In this document: positions 19,389 through 27,288 of the stretch, piece after piece | Layout of the letters: each line of letters begins with the position of its first letter | How positions within the stretch are numbered: position 1 is the stretch's first letter | Assembly: GCF_009296315.1 (NCBI RefSeq) | Contig: NZ_WHLY01000002.1 | Location: forward strand, 2,046,001-2,110,000 | Length of the DNA stretch: 64,000 nucleotides | Origin: Salmonirosea aquatica | Lineage (GTDB): Bacteria; Bacteroidota; Bacteroidia; Cytophagales; Spirosomataceae | Direction of reading: 5' to 3' | Notes under the pieces: generated by a model | What the model was told of the DNA's origin: nothing | Seen by the model: only the letters and a program-made list of their open reading frames with translations | Database searches by the model: none | Made by a program: the position numbers and the translations under genes

Positions 19389-19931
19389 ATGGAACGCTTC
19401 CTAGTCATACTAGTGGTACTGCTCTGTGGTGGGCTTGCCGCCAATGCACAAACGGTTAACCCCTGGCTCGATTCGACTCAAATAAATCATTCGAAGGTAC
19501 CCCTGATCATTGCGAATGGAATCGTTACCAATACAGCGGAACTGAATCCTGATTTCATTTCTTCAGTGTATGTTGTTAAGGATCGGCAGGCTGAAAAGGG
19601 AGCAGGCTGTTTATCGGATAATGGTTGTATCTATGTGGAAGCAGACCAGCAGTTTGATATAATTACACCCCGAATGTATCAAAGCAAGAAAAATCTACCT
19701 TCTTCCGTGCGAACGGTGGTCTTCATGCTGAATGGAACCATGGTCTCCGATACACTACGCATTTCGAAAGGTTCCATTCGCCGGGTGGATGTCCTGTTAG
19801 GCTCAAACCATCCAAGGGTACCTGTCGATTCAGCTTGCCTGAGTATTTGGACATTGAGCAATGAAGAGAGAGGAATTCCTGAAATTAATAGTGGAATGCG
19901 AATTCGTGGGCCTCGGGAAGCAGGAGAATAA
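19389..19931 (+). CDS. Exported protein with two TonB-plug-like segments
   Basis: 180 aa with signal peptide ending ANAQ. Two stretches resemble the plug region of TonB-dependent receptors: VPLIIANGIV followed by LNPDFISSVYVVKD and DNGCIYV (residues ~37-82), and VVFMLNGTMV followed by SIRRVDVLLG and LSIWTLS (~114-160). The length is far too short for a receptor, so it would be a free-standing periplasmic plug-like protein, as seen fused to other Bacteroidota envelope proteins. Function unknown. Confidence 0.6.
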   Translation: MERFLVILVVLLCGGLAANAQTVNPWLDSTQINHSKVPLIIANGIVTNTAELNPDFISSVYVVKDRQAEKGAGCLSDNGCIYVEADQQFDIITPRMYQSKKNLPSSVRTVVFMLNGTMVSDTLRISKGSIRRVDVLLGSNHPRVPVDSACLSIWTLSNEERGIPEINSGMRIRGPREAGE

Positions 19932-20049
19932 ACACATAAAAACAGATTAAACCGTAAGGCTTCCTTCACTTTGGAAACCTAGCCCCCGGAAAGACCCAGT
20001 AAGGTAGGTCATCAAGCCTGGTTTCACTTACACAATAAATCTGCCCTAT

Positions 20050-20634
20050 ATGAAATATGCCATGAACTGGGTTTACTTATTGCTGGGTTTGGGGCTGCTA
20101 ACGCCAAATACTTACGCCCAGTCGGGGTACCCCCCGCCTTGTGATGAAGTAAAACAGATTAAGCTAGATACAGATCCAAGCAAGCGCCAGATTCTAGGTG
20201 ATTTCATTCGAGCCTGTGAGCAAAACCAATGGAAAAACGACAAAGGGATTGTTCTGTTGCGGGAATACCAGAATGAACAAGGTAAAGATTGTTGGTTGCT
20301 CCTACCTAGTATTGATGATAGCTATAAGGATAATCCGCCTGGCCGATTCGCCTCCTTCAACGGAGACATCATCCTGGTTTTTGAAGCTGATTCGAACCGG
20401 AGTATTATAGAAGCACAAGGGGATAAGAGCGCATTAAACCAATGCCTGGAGCAAATCATCGGTGACCGGGTGTATATTCGGCCCACCATAAAAACCCGGT
20501 GGACAGACAATGTGATGCCATTCACAAATCGTAAAATGAAAGTAGGAGTGCGACGAATCTCAGCAGGAAATGGAGGTAGCCTCATTATCATTTTCAATAG
20601 TGATGGAAGCTATAAAAAGCTATTGCCCGTTTAA
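20050..20634 (+). CDS. Exported protein, unknown
   Basis: 194 aa, not recognised. Signal peptide ending TYAQ (a second Met at residue 5 is also possible as start). The mature part has alternating beta segments (GKDCWLLLPSIDD, NGDIILVFEAD, GSLIIIFNSDGSY) and two spaced Cys. Follows the plug-like gene after 118 bp, same strand, same low-GC composition. Confidence 0.6.
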   Translation: MKYAMNWVYLLLGLGLLTPNTYAQSGYPPPCDEVKQIKLDTDPSKRQILGDFIRACEQNQWKNDKGIVLLREYQNEQGKDCWLLLPSIDDSYKDNPPGRFASFNGDIILVFEADSNRSIIEAQGDKSALNQCLEQIIGDRVYIRPTIKTRWTDNVMPFTNRKMKVGVRRISAGNGGSLIIIFNSDGSYKKLLPV

Positions 20635-20738
20635 AATCATTTGTGTAAAGTCAAACGAGCATCACTACCGGGCTATTCATTGGTTAGGGTAGGAAGCACC
20701 AAATCATTTACACAAAAAGAAAACTTAACTTCTTAACG

Positions 20739-21212
20739 ATGAAAGATCTTGCCTGTTTATTGTTTCTTTTAGCTGCTACAACAGCATCATTTAGCCAGGC
20801 TAATGAACCCTTGCTGACTACGGATGTAATCTTCGACCGGACCGCCTTGAAGGAATTACGTTTTCCATCTGAGGCATTTAGACAAGAAAAATCGGTGAGA
20901 GTGTATGTGCGTTTTACGCTGACCTCAGAAGGTGAATACGATGATGTCTCCATAGTTAACTCAGAGCCAGTAGACGAATCATTCCAAAAAGAGCTAGATC
21001 GTTTTTGGCCTAAATTGCCTAAACAAGACCCTCTATATGCTGGACTTTATGTGATACCCATTAACTTTTTATACGGTGAAAGGGGAACAGGCAAGCCAAA
21101 ACCAATATCAAATGAGACGGATACAATAGCAGAGGTAAGAAGCTATAGAATACTTTCAGAACTGCCCATACTAAGTTATATCCTATGTGAAAAGAAAGGT
21201 ATGGGAGAGTAG
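20739..21212 (+). CDS. Exported protein with a TonB C-terminal-like domain
   Basis: 157 aa. Signal peptide ending SFSQ, so no membrane anchor as in true TonB. Residues ~30-112 follow the TonB C-terminal pattern: LRFPSEAF, then VRVYVRFTLTSEGEYDDVSIVNS, a helix with FQKELDRFWPKLP, then LYVIPINFLYG. Such soluble TonB-like domains occur in Bacteroidota periplasmic proteins. Together with the plug-like gene at 19389 it hints at a small protein set built from TonB-system folds. Function unknown. Confidence 0.65.
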   Translation: MKDLACLLFLLAATTASFSQANEPLLTTDVIFDRTALKELRFPSEAFRQEKSVRVYVRFTLTSEGEYDDVSIVNSEPVDESFQKELDRFWPKLPKQDPLYAGLYVIPINFLYGERGTGKPKPISNETDTIAEVRSYRILSELPILSYILCEKKGMGE

Positions 21213-21306
21213 TGTTTTTGTATATTTAATCACATTCCTTCACCCTGAGCTGAGGGATAAAGCCCAGGGAGGGAGCAGACGTCAAAAATCAATACTTTCT
21301 TTCTTT

Positions 21307-21576
21307 ATGAGGGAGTTATCAATAATACGAGACACGAATGATTTTGAAAAATCAGTTACTGTCTGTTGGAAAGGATTAAACGAGCAAGAGCTTGCACAAT
21401 TAAGAAAATCTTATGAAAGTGAAGGACTACGCCAAATTATAAGCTTTCCCTACGGCCTCAGCTGGGGTACAGAGATAAGTCCAGAACAAACCAATGCCTA
21501 CATTACAGTATCTTCAGAAAAAGAAATCGAACAGGGAATTTTGGAACGAGTTATTACATACACTCAGTTGTGCTAG
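21307..21576 (+). CDS. Small hypothetical protein
   Basis: 89 aa from ATG 21307; the frame is open back to 21187 but that part overlaps the previous gene and reads like non-coding DNA. Not recognised; no signal peptide or membrane segment. AT-rich like its neighbours. It may not be a real gene. Confidence 0.35.
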   Translation: MRELSIIRDTNDFEKSVTVCWKGLNEQELAQLRKSYESEGLRQIISFPYGLSWGTEISPEQTNAYITVSSEKEIEQGILERVITYTQLC

Positions 21577-21698
21577 GTAAGGGCTGAGATTTCCATTCAC
21601 GGAGGCCTGTTCACCAAGGCCTGTGTTCCCCATTGCCCACTGAAGGACAAACGAGCGTTTCAATTCAAAAAATAAACGAATACACAAATCAACATTAA

Positions 21699-22424
21699 AT
21701 GAAACCTTTTCAGGTCATTTACGAAGACAACCACCTCATCATCGTCAACAAAGCGGCGGGGATACTAGTCCAGGGCGACGCCACGCGCGACCGCTGCCTG
21801 CTGGATATGGTGAAAGACTATATCAAGGAAAAGTACGATAAGCCGGGGGCCGTGTTCCTGGGTACCATCCACCGCATCGACCGCCCCGTCAGTGGCTTGG
21901 TGGCCTTTGCCCGCACCTCCAAGGCCCTCGAACGCATGAACGAGCTCTTCCGCAAGCGCGACGTGCAGAAAACCTACTGGGCGGTTGTACACCGCCGACC
22001 CGCCGAGTCTAAGGGCAGGCTGGTCCATTGGCTGTCGAAAGATGAAAAACGCAACGTCACCACGGCCTACGACTACGAAGCCCCCGACACTCAGCGCGCC
22101 GAGCTCACCTACCGGGTACTGGGCGAGATCAACAAATTTCACTTGCTGGAAGTGACCCCCATCACGGGACGTCCGCATCAGATCCGGGTGCAACTGGCCA
22201 GCATGGGCTGTCCCATCCGGGGCGATGTGAAGTATGGGTACCCTAAGCCCAATGTCGATGGGAGCATCAACCTCCACGCGCGGCGGCTGTACTTTGAGCA
22301 TCCGGTCAAGAAGGAGCCTATGATTTGTAAAGCGGGGCTACCGCTGGACCCTTTCTGGGAGGAGTTCCTGCCGCTGGATCAGGAAAAAATAGACCTCGAT
22401 AAGTTGCAGTACCTGTACGAGTAA
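21699..22424 (+). CDS. RluA-family RNA pseudouridine synthase
   Basis: 241 aa. Converts uridine to pseudouridine in rRNA or tRNA. The catalytic Asp is in HRIDRPVSG (residue ~66), with the family's N-terminal YEDNHLIIVNKAAGILVQ and the later VTPITGRPHQIRVQLA. No S4 domain at the N-terminus, so closer to RluA/TruC/RluC-like catalytic cores. GC content returns to the genome norm here, marking the end of the AT-rich orphan patch. Confidence 0.9.
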   Translation: MKPFQVIYEDNHLIIVNKAAGILVQGDATRDRCLLDMVKDYIKEKYDKPGAVFLGTIHRIDRPVSGLVAFARTSKALERMNELFRKRDVQKTYWAVVHRRPAESKGRLVHWLSKDEKRNVTTAYDYEAPDTQRAELTYRVLGEINKFHLLEVTPITGRPHQIRVQLASMGCPIRGDVKYGYPKPNVDGSINLHARRLYFEHPVKKEPMICKAGLPLDPFWEEFLPLDQEKIDLDKLQYLYE

Positions 22425-22470
22425 GCCAGGGTACCCTGCTTAGTTCTTTCAAGCTAAACCCAGTGACGTA

Positions 22471-22812
22471 ATGGCCGAGAGCCAACCGCCCAAAGCCAAC
22501 CTTGGGCAAAAACTAAAAGAACGTTGGAACGTAAAAAGTGGCTGGGATGTGGCCGTCATCCTGCTGGTATTTGCCTGCACGGGATTTTCGATTCTGTATC
22601 TGAAGCGCTTCCTTTACGACTTCATTGGACTAGACGCGCAATCGCCCGGCTGGCTTCGCTGGCTGGTAGCGCTGGGAATCGTGTTACCACTTTATCAAGT
22701 GGTACTATTATTGTGGGGGTGGCTGTTTGGAAAATTCGCCTTTTTCTGGGCGTTCGAAAAAAGAATGGTAGCCCGCCTGAGCGGGCTGTTCAAACGTCGG
22801 CAAAATTCATAG
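22471..22812 (+). CDS. Small two-helix inner-membrane protein (DUF6787-like)
   Basis: 113 aa with a cytosolic N-terminus, a hydrophobic helix at ~25-45 (WDVAVILLVFACTGFSIL), a second at ~62-90, and a basic C-terminus. Resembles a small conserved Cytophagales membrane family (DUF6787 by recollection). Function unknown. Its stop overlaps the stop of the convergent 54-aa gene by 6 bp. Confidence 0.65.
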   Translation: MAESQPPKANLGQKLKERWNVKSGWDVAVILLVFACTGFSILYLKRFLYDFIGLDAQSPGWLRWLVALGIVLPLYQVVLLLWGWLFGKFAFFWAFEKRMVARLSGLFKRRQNS

Positions 22813-22971
22813 TTCGAGGTCCAGCCACATACGCTGAGCCATTTTTTCGATCATGTTCACCGCTCCCTGTACCGCCCCGAATACTAGGCATAAAGGCAAA
22901 ATAATGGGTAGAAAGATGACCCACTGCAATGCCATGGCAAAATTGAATTTCTTTACGATCGGTGTCTTCAT
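22807..22971 (-). CDS. 54-aa membrane microprotein
   Basis: ATG at 22971-22969, stop at 22807-22809. The N-terminus is MKTPIVKKFNFAMALQW, then a strongly hydrophobic stretch (VIFLPIILPLCLVFGAV), then an amphipathic tail (VNMIEKMAQRMWLDLEL). A basic start, one helix of about 20 residues and an amphipathic C-terminus look like a genuine small membrane protein. Below the usual length cut-off for gene calling. Tail overlaps the convergent DUF6787-like gene by 6 bp. Confidence 0.55.
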   Translation of the reverse strand: MKTPIVKKFNFAMALQWVIFLPIILPLCLVFGAVQGAVNMIEKMAQRMWLDLEL

Positions 22972-23240
22972 GAGTCGGGGTGTTTAGGGTACGAGAGGAA
23001 TAAAAAAGGCTTTGCCCGGGACGAAACATCAGCCCGCCTGGCATTTTAGTTAAGCACCTAGCAACAGGCGTGCCAAACTTTTCATTTTGTTATTTTTTTT
23101 ATTAAATTTTTTATTGACTTGATAATATAACCACTAGCTATAAGCTGTTGTTTCAAGATACCTACTGAAAAGTTTCGTTAGCCTTGTAAAAATAATATCC
23201 TTACTTTGCTACTTAAAACTCAATACCCCGACCAAAAAAA
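22972..23240. other. AT-rich divergent intergenic region
   Basis: 269 bp between the microprotein start and mutL. The part from ~23085 is very AT-rich with T and A runs, probably promoter DNA for mutL; a TACTTTG at 23202-23208 is one base short of the consensus -7. No gene or RNA recognised. Confidence 0.5.
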
Positions 23241-25178
23241 ATGACCACATCGGACGTTATACATTTGCTACCCGATTCGATCGCCAATCAGATTGCGGCG
23301 GGCGAGGTGGTGCAGCGTCCTGCCTCGGTCGTGAAGGAATTACTCGAAAACGCCATCGATGCTCAGGCCCACAGCGTGCAGGTGATTATCCGGGAGGCGG
23401 GCAAAACCCTGATTCAGGTTATTGACGACGGATCAGGCATGTCCGAAACCGACGCCCGGATGTCGTTTGAGCGGCACGCTACTTCCAAGATCCGCAACTC
23501 CGACGACCTGTTCCGGATCCGTACCATGGGGTTCCGGGGCGAAGCGCTAGCTTCTATTGCTGCCGTGGCTCAGGTGGAGCTGCGTACCCGCCGCAACGAC
23601 GACGAAATAGGTACCATGATTCGCATCGAAGGATCGGAAGTCAAAACCCAGGAGTCGGTGGCTACCCTGCCGGGCACCAACCTGCTGGTCAAGAATCTGT
23701 TCTTTAACGTACCAGCACGGCGCAACTTCCTCAAATCCAATTCCGTCGAAATGCGGCACGTGCTCGACGAATTCCAGCGCGTAGCGCTTGCCCATCCTGA
23801 GGTAGGTTTTTCATTGTATCATAATGACGTGGAGGTGTTTAACCTGTACGCCGGAAAATTGGTGCGGCGGATTGTGGACATGTTCGGCAAGAATTACCGA
23901 GAGCAGCTGGTGTTCTGCCAGGAAGACACCTCCTACGTGAGCGTGCGGGGCTACATCGGCAAACCCGAATTTGCCCGAAAGACGCGGGGCGAGCAATATT
24001 TTTTCGTCAATGAGCGCTACATCAAGCATAGCTATCTGCACCACGCCATCATCAGCGCCTACGAAGGTACCATCCCGGAGGGCAGCCACCCGTTCTACGT
24101 GCTTTTTATTGAGATAGACCCTTCACACGTCGACATCAACATCCACCCCACCAAGACTGAAATCAAGTTTGACGACGAGCGGTCGGTATATGCCATCATT
24201 ATGGCCGCCGTGCGAAAGGCCGTCGGGGTGTATAACCTGGCTCCGCCCATTGATTTTGACGACAATGTCAATTTCCTGACTCAGCACGCGCGCCCCCTGG
24301 AGCCTCCCCGAGCCGTACAACCCGACTGGGCCGCCCGGCCCAATGGTACCTCGGCGGATGAGAACCGGTCAGGAGAAACCCGATCGGAAGCGACGCGACC
24401 CAAGGAGAGCTCCTCCAAGCGTCAGCAGGGTAATCTCACCAATTGGAACAAACTGTTCGAAGGTCTCAAAAGTCCCGATGAGGAAGCTCGTCAGCAGGCC
24501 GCTCTTGAACTGGACCAGGCGGTCGCGGCTCGTCCCTCGTACCAGCAGCAAGCCGTCACCCTGGCGAGTAAGATCAATAGGCTGGCCTCCGAAACGGTCA
24601 GTATTCCGGATGCCGACGCCGTACTGTTCCAGGTGCATAACCGGTTCATTCTTTCGCAGGTGAAAGAAGGAGTCATGCTCATCGACCAGAAGGCGGCCTA
24701 TGAACGCATTCTGTACGAGCGTTACCGGCAGATGCTCACCAAACGCAACGGGGCGTGCCAGCAGTTGTTATTTCCCAAAACCGTCCGTCTGACGCCTGCC
24801 GACATGCAGCTAATGCGCGAAACGACCGACGAAATCAGAGCCTTGGGCTTTGAATTTGACGAGATAGGCCCCAATGAACTCATCGTGCGGGGTACCCCCG
24901 CCGACTTGCCCGACGAGAGCGAACAGGAATTGTTTGAAGAATTGATTGAGCAACTCAAAAAAAGCTATTCGGATCTCAAACTCAACAAACCCGACAGTCT
25001 GGCGCGCTCACTGGCCCGGCGTTTCTCGGTACGGTATGCGGTAAAGTTATCCCCGCTCGAAATGAACACGCTCATCAACCAGTTGTTCGCCTCGCCGGAT
25101 CCCAACCGTACCCCGGGCGGCGACCCGATCGTGGTGATGCTCACCATGGACCGGTTAAGTACATTATTTAAACCCTGA
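23241..25178 (+). CDS. mutL: DNA mismatch repair protein MutL
   Basis: 645 aa. N-terminal GHKL ATPase is intact: ELLENAIDA (catalytic Glu and Mg-binding Asn), DDGSGM, RHATSKI and GFRGEALASI. A variable linker (~350-440) leads to a C-terminal dimerisation/endonuclease region. There the endonuclease motif DQHAxxERxxYE reads DQKAAYERILYE (His to Lys, near residue 482), and the CPHGRP-like site reads TPGGDP, so the metal site of nicking MutL homologues seems altered. Start ATG 23241 gives the canonical LLPDSIANQIAAGEVVQRP. No mutS nearby. Confidence 0.95.
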   Translation: MTTSDVIHLLPDSIANQIAAGEVVQRPASVVKELLENAIDAQAHSVQVIIREAGKTLIQVIDDGSGMSETDARMSFERHATSKIRNSDDLFRIRTMGFRGEALASIAAVAQVELRTRRNDDEIGTMIRIEGSEVKTQESVATLPGTNLLVKNLFFNVPARRNFLKSNSVEMRHVLDEFQRVALAHPEVGFSLYHNDVEVFNLYAGKLVRRIVDMFGKNYREQLVFCQEDTSYVSVRGYIGKPEFARKTRGEQYFFVNERYIKHSYLHHAIISAYEGTIPEGSHPFYVLFIEIDPSHVDINIHPTKTEIKFDDERSVYAIIMAAVRKAVGVYNLAPPIDFDDNVNFLTQHARPLEPPRAVQPDWAARPNGTSADENRSGETRSEATRPKESSSKRQQGNLTNWNKLFEGLKSPDEEARQQAALELDQAVAARPSYQQQAVTLASKINRLASETVSIPDADAVLFQVHNRFILSQVKEGVMLIDQKAAYERILYERYRQMLTKRNGACQQLLFPKTVRLTPADMQLMRETTDEIRALGFEFDEIGPNELIVRGTPADLPDESEQELFEELIEQLKKSYSDLKLNKPDSLARSLARRFSVRYAVKLSPLEMNTLINQLFASPDPNRTPGGDPIVVMLTMDRLSTLFKP

Positions 25179-25236
25179 ACGAAACGAAAACGGGCGTCCT
25201 TCCGTTAAAACTTTTATTCTCATTAGCTAGTAGCCC

Positions 25237-26022
25237 ATGTTTTCGCTTACGCCCATTGTCCGTAATTTACTGATTCTGAATATTGTATTTTTTATTGTTG
25301 ATGCGTATATTGTAAATCTGACGCCGGGCTTTGCTCTATATTCGCTCAAATCGCCCGCCTTTTTGCCTTTCCAGTTTGTGACCTATATGTTCTTGCACGG
25401 TAACATTGGGCATATATTCAGTAACATGTTCGGGCTCATTATTTTCGGACCTATGCTGGAGCGGATCTGGGGGGCACGTCGGTTTCTGATTTTCTATTTC
25501 GTTACAGGTATTGGTGCCGGTCTGCTTTTTTCGGCCATTGATTATTTCGAAACATCGCAGTTGCAGGATGCCGTCAATGTCTATCTTCAATATCCTACGC
25601 CCGAAGGATTGGTGGATTTCATGAGTCAGCATGCCAAAGGATTGTACCAGGCTAATCTGGATTTTTTGAATAATTTTGAAGAAAGTCCCAAAGATCCCCG
25701 TTACATTCAGGATAGTGTTAACTTTGTGCAGGGGTTTTACCAACAGCAGGTTAACGTTCCGATGGTAGGTGCTTCGGGAGCCATATTCGGTATTCTCATG
25801 GCGTTTGGTCTGTTGTTTCCCAATACCGAACTTTTCCTTTTATTTTTTCCATTTCCGATCAAGGCGAAGTATTTTGTAGCCTTTTACGGACTTTATGAGT
25901 TATACGCAGGTATCCAGAATGCCCAGTCAGACAACGTGGCCCACTTTGCCCATTTGGGAGGGATGCTGTTTGCCTTTATCTTGTTAAGATTATGGGGTTC
26001 GGATCGGAACAAATTTTATTAA
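25237..26022 (+). CDS. Rhomboid-family intramembrane serine protease (first copy)
   Basis: 261 aa, about six membrane helices. Catalytic dyad visible: Ser in VGASGAIFG (GxSG) and His in AHFAHLGG. The HGNIGHIFSNM segment of the L1/TM2 region is also kept. A ~70-residue insert between TM2-TM3 and the Ser helix (about 105-175, LQYPTPEGLVDF onward) is typical for Bacteroidota members. Cleaves membrane proteins within the bilayer; substrates unknown. Forms a tandem pair with the next rhomboid, separated by an inverted repeat array. Confidence 0.9.
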   Translation: MFSLTPIVRNLLILNIVFFIVDAYIVNLTPGFALYSLKSPAFLPFQFVTYMFLHGNIGHIFSNMFGLIIFGPMLERIWGARRFLIFYFVTGIGAGLLFSAIDYFETSQLQDAVNVYLQYPTPEGLVDFMSQHAKGLYQANLDFLNNFEESPKDPRYIQDSVNFVQGFYQQQVNVPMVGASGAIFGILMAFGLLFPNTELFLLFFPFPIKAKYFVAFYGLYELYAGIQNAQSDNVAHFAHLGGMLFAFILLRLWGSDRNKFY

Positions 26023-26024
26023 GT

Positions 26025-26159
26025 GGCGATTGGATACCGGATTGTGGATTGATAAATTTGGGGAAAGCCCCGAAACCCTTTGGATGCCTCATGCTTACGA
26101 ATTATCCAGGGGCTGTTTGACCAGGAAATCCAGAATCCAACCTCCAGTATCCCGTATCT
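26025..26159. repeat. Inverted pair of degenerate 7-bp arrays (GGATNNN)
   Basis: Left arm on the plus strand, in register: GGATACC (26032), GGATTGT (26039), GGATTGA (26046). Right arm reads on the minus strand in register from 26159 to 26125: AGATACG, GGATACT, GGAGGTT, GGATTCT, GGATTTC. The arms face each other across ~70 bp, filling nearly the whole gap between the two rhomboid genes. Confidence 0.6.
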
Positions 26160-26168
26160 ATTCAAGCG

Positions 26169-26900
26169 ATGAGTGGTATTTTTGACGACTTTAAGAGAGA
26201 ATTCACCAAAACGGACAACACGCTGGTCAGGATTATCCTGATCAACACGGTGGTTTTCCTGAGCCTGCTGCTGGTGAAAGTGATTTTTACGCTGGGACAG
26301 TCGTCCGAAGCCTACACCTGGCTGGTCGATATGCTCCAGCTGCCTGCTTCCCCGCGTGAGTACCTTTACAAGCCCTGGACCATTATCACCTATTTTTTCA
26401 CCCATGAAGAGATTTTCCACATTCTCTTCAACATGCTGTTCCTGTATTGGTTCGGCAAACTGGTGGACGAATACCTGGGGTCCAAGCGGCTGGTGGCACT
26501 GTACGTGCTGGGAGGAATCGCCGGGGGCGTGGCCTACATGGCCATTTATAACCTGTTGCCCTATTTCCAGTCGCAGGTAGCGGGTTCGCAGATGCTGGGG
26601 GCGTCGGCGGCGGCTTTTTCGGTTGCAGTAGGGGCGTCCACCCTATTGCCCAACTACACGTTCCACCTGATTTTCCTAGGGCCGATCCGGATCAAGTACA
26701 TTGCCTTTTTCTACATTATCCTGTCCCTGGCGCAGTCGGTCGGTCCCAATGCGGGCGGTAATCTGGCGCATCTGGGCGGGGCACTTACGGGGTACCTCTT
26801 CATCAAGCTACTTCAGAATGGCACCGACCTCGGCAAGCCGCTTTACATCATCATGGACATCTGGAGCCAGCTGTTCAAGAAACGCCCCCCATGCGTGTGA
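26169..26900 (+). CDS. Rhomboid-family protein (second copy), frameshifted near its 3' end
   Basis: 243 aa as read. N-terminal cytosolic stretch, then about six helices; Ser dyad in LGASAAAFS (GxSA rather than GxSG) and His in LAHLGG. It should be a membrane protease or pseudoprotease. The frame ends abruptly after KKRPPCV at a run of six C (26885-26890). One extra C would continue into the frame at 26891 and give a 305-aa protein with the acidic EIDSILDKIS tail usual for these Bacteroidota rhomboids. Either an assembly error or a true truncation. Confidence 0.85.
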   Translation: MSGIFDDFKREFTKTDNTLVRIILINTVVFLSLLLVKVIFTLGQSSEAYTWLVDMLQLPASPREYLYKPWTIITYFFTHEEIFHILFNMLFLYWFGKLVDEYLGSKRLVALYVLGGIAGGVAYMAIYNLLPYFQSQVAGSQMLGASAAAFSVAVGASTLLPNYTFHLIFLGPIRIKYIAFFYIILSLAQSVGPNAGGNLAHLGGALTGYLFIKLLQNGTDLGKPLYIIMDIWSQLFKKRPPCV

Positions 26901-27085
26901 CTCACCGGCAAAAAGAAGTACATCGCAGTACCACGCTCTATTCGGCCACGCCTTCGCCTACCTCCGTCGAGATGCCCGACCAGGATGAAATCGACTCGAT
27001 TCTGGATAAAATCTCCAAGTCAGGCTATGAAAGCCTGACAAGGGAAGAAAAGCAGAAATTGTTTAAAGCCAGCCAGCAGAAATAG
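26891..27085 (+). CDS. C-terminal fragment of the second rhomboid (out of frame)
   Basis: 64 residues if started at ATG 26891. The second half (DEIDSILDKISKSGYESL, TREEKQKLFKASQQK) is the conserved cytosolic tail found at the end of Bacteroidota rhomboid proteins. It overlaps the truncated rhomboid by 10 bp in another frame. Best read as the end of that gene after a one-base loss in the C6 tract at 26885-26890, not as an independent gene. Confidence 0.7.
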   Translation: MRVTHRQKEVHRSTTLYSATPSPTSVEMPDQDEIDSILDKISKSGYESLTREEKQKLFKASQQK

Positions 27086-27102
27086 CTAGAATGGATGATG
27101 CA

Positions 27103-27141
27103 CCGTGGACCGTTTTGTTTTGCTTTCACGGCTGTTTTTTT
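27103..27141 (+). terminator. Possible terminator after the rhomboid pair
   Basis: CCGTG (27103-27107) can pair with CACGG (27127-27131), followed by a T8 run; the loop is long, so this is weak. Confidence 0.35.
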
Positions 27142-27192
27142 AATCCGAAAGGTTAAACATAATAGCCCGGGGTCGGTTTACTAAGAACTTGC

Positions 27193-27200
27193 TACTTTTG
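27193..27200 (+). promoter_or_regulatory. Candidate -7 element for dxs
   Basis: TACTTTTG fits TAnnTTTG exactly, 89 bp before the dxs start. No clear -33 TTG. The leader includes weak 7-bp-phased units (TATCAAC, TGTCAAC at 27266-27279). Confidence 0.45.
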
Positions 27201-27288
27201 TAATAAAAATCCCGGCAAGCGGAATTACCATCAGTTGCTCCGTAGTGCGAACAGTCGCTGTCCGCTATCAACTGTCAACTCAATAACT

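Noticed and set aside
19679-19969. Minus-strand frame opposite the plug-like gene
   Set aside because: No signal or domain; the plus-strand gene has a clear signal peptide and plug-like segments.
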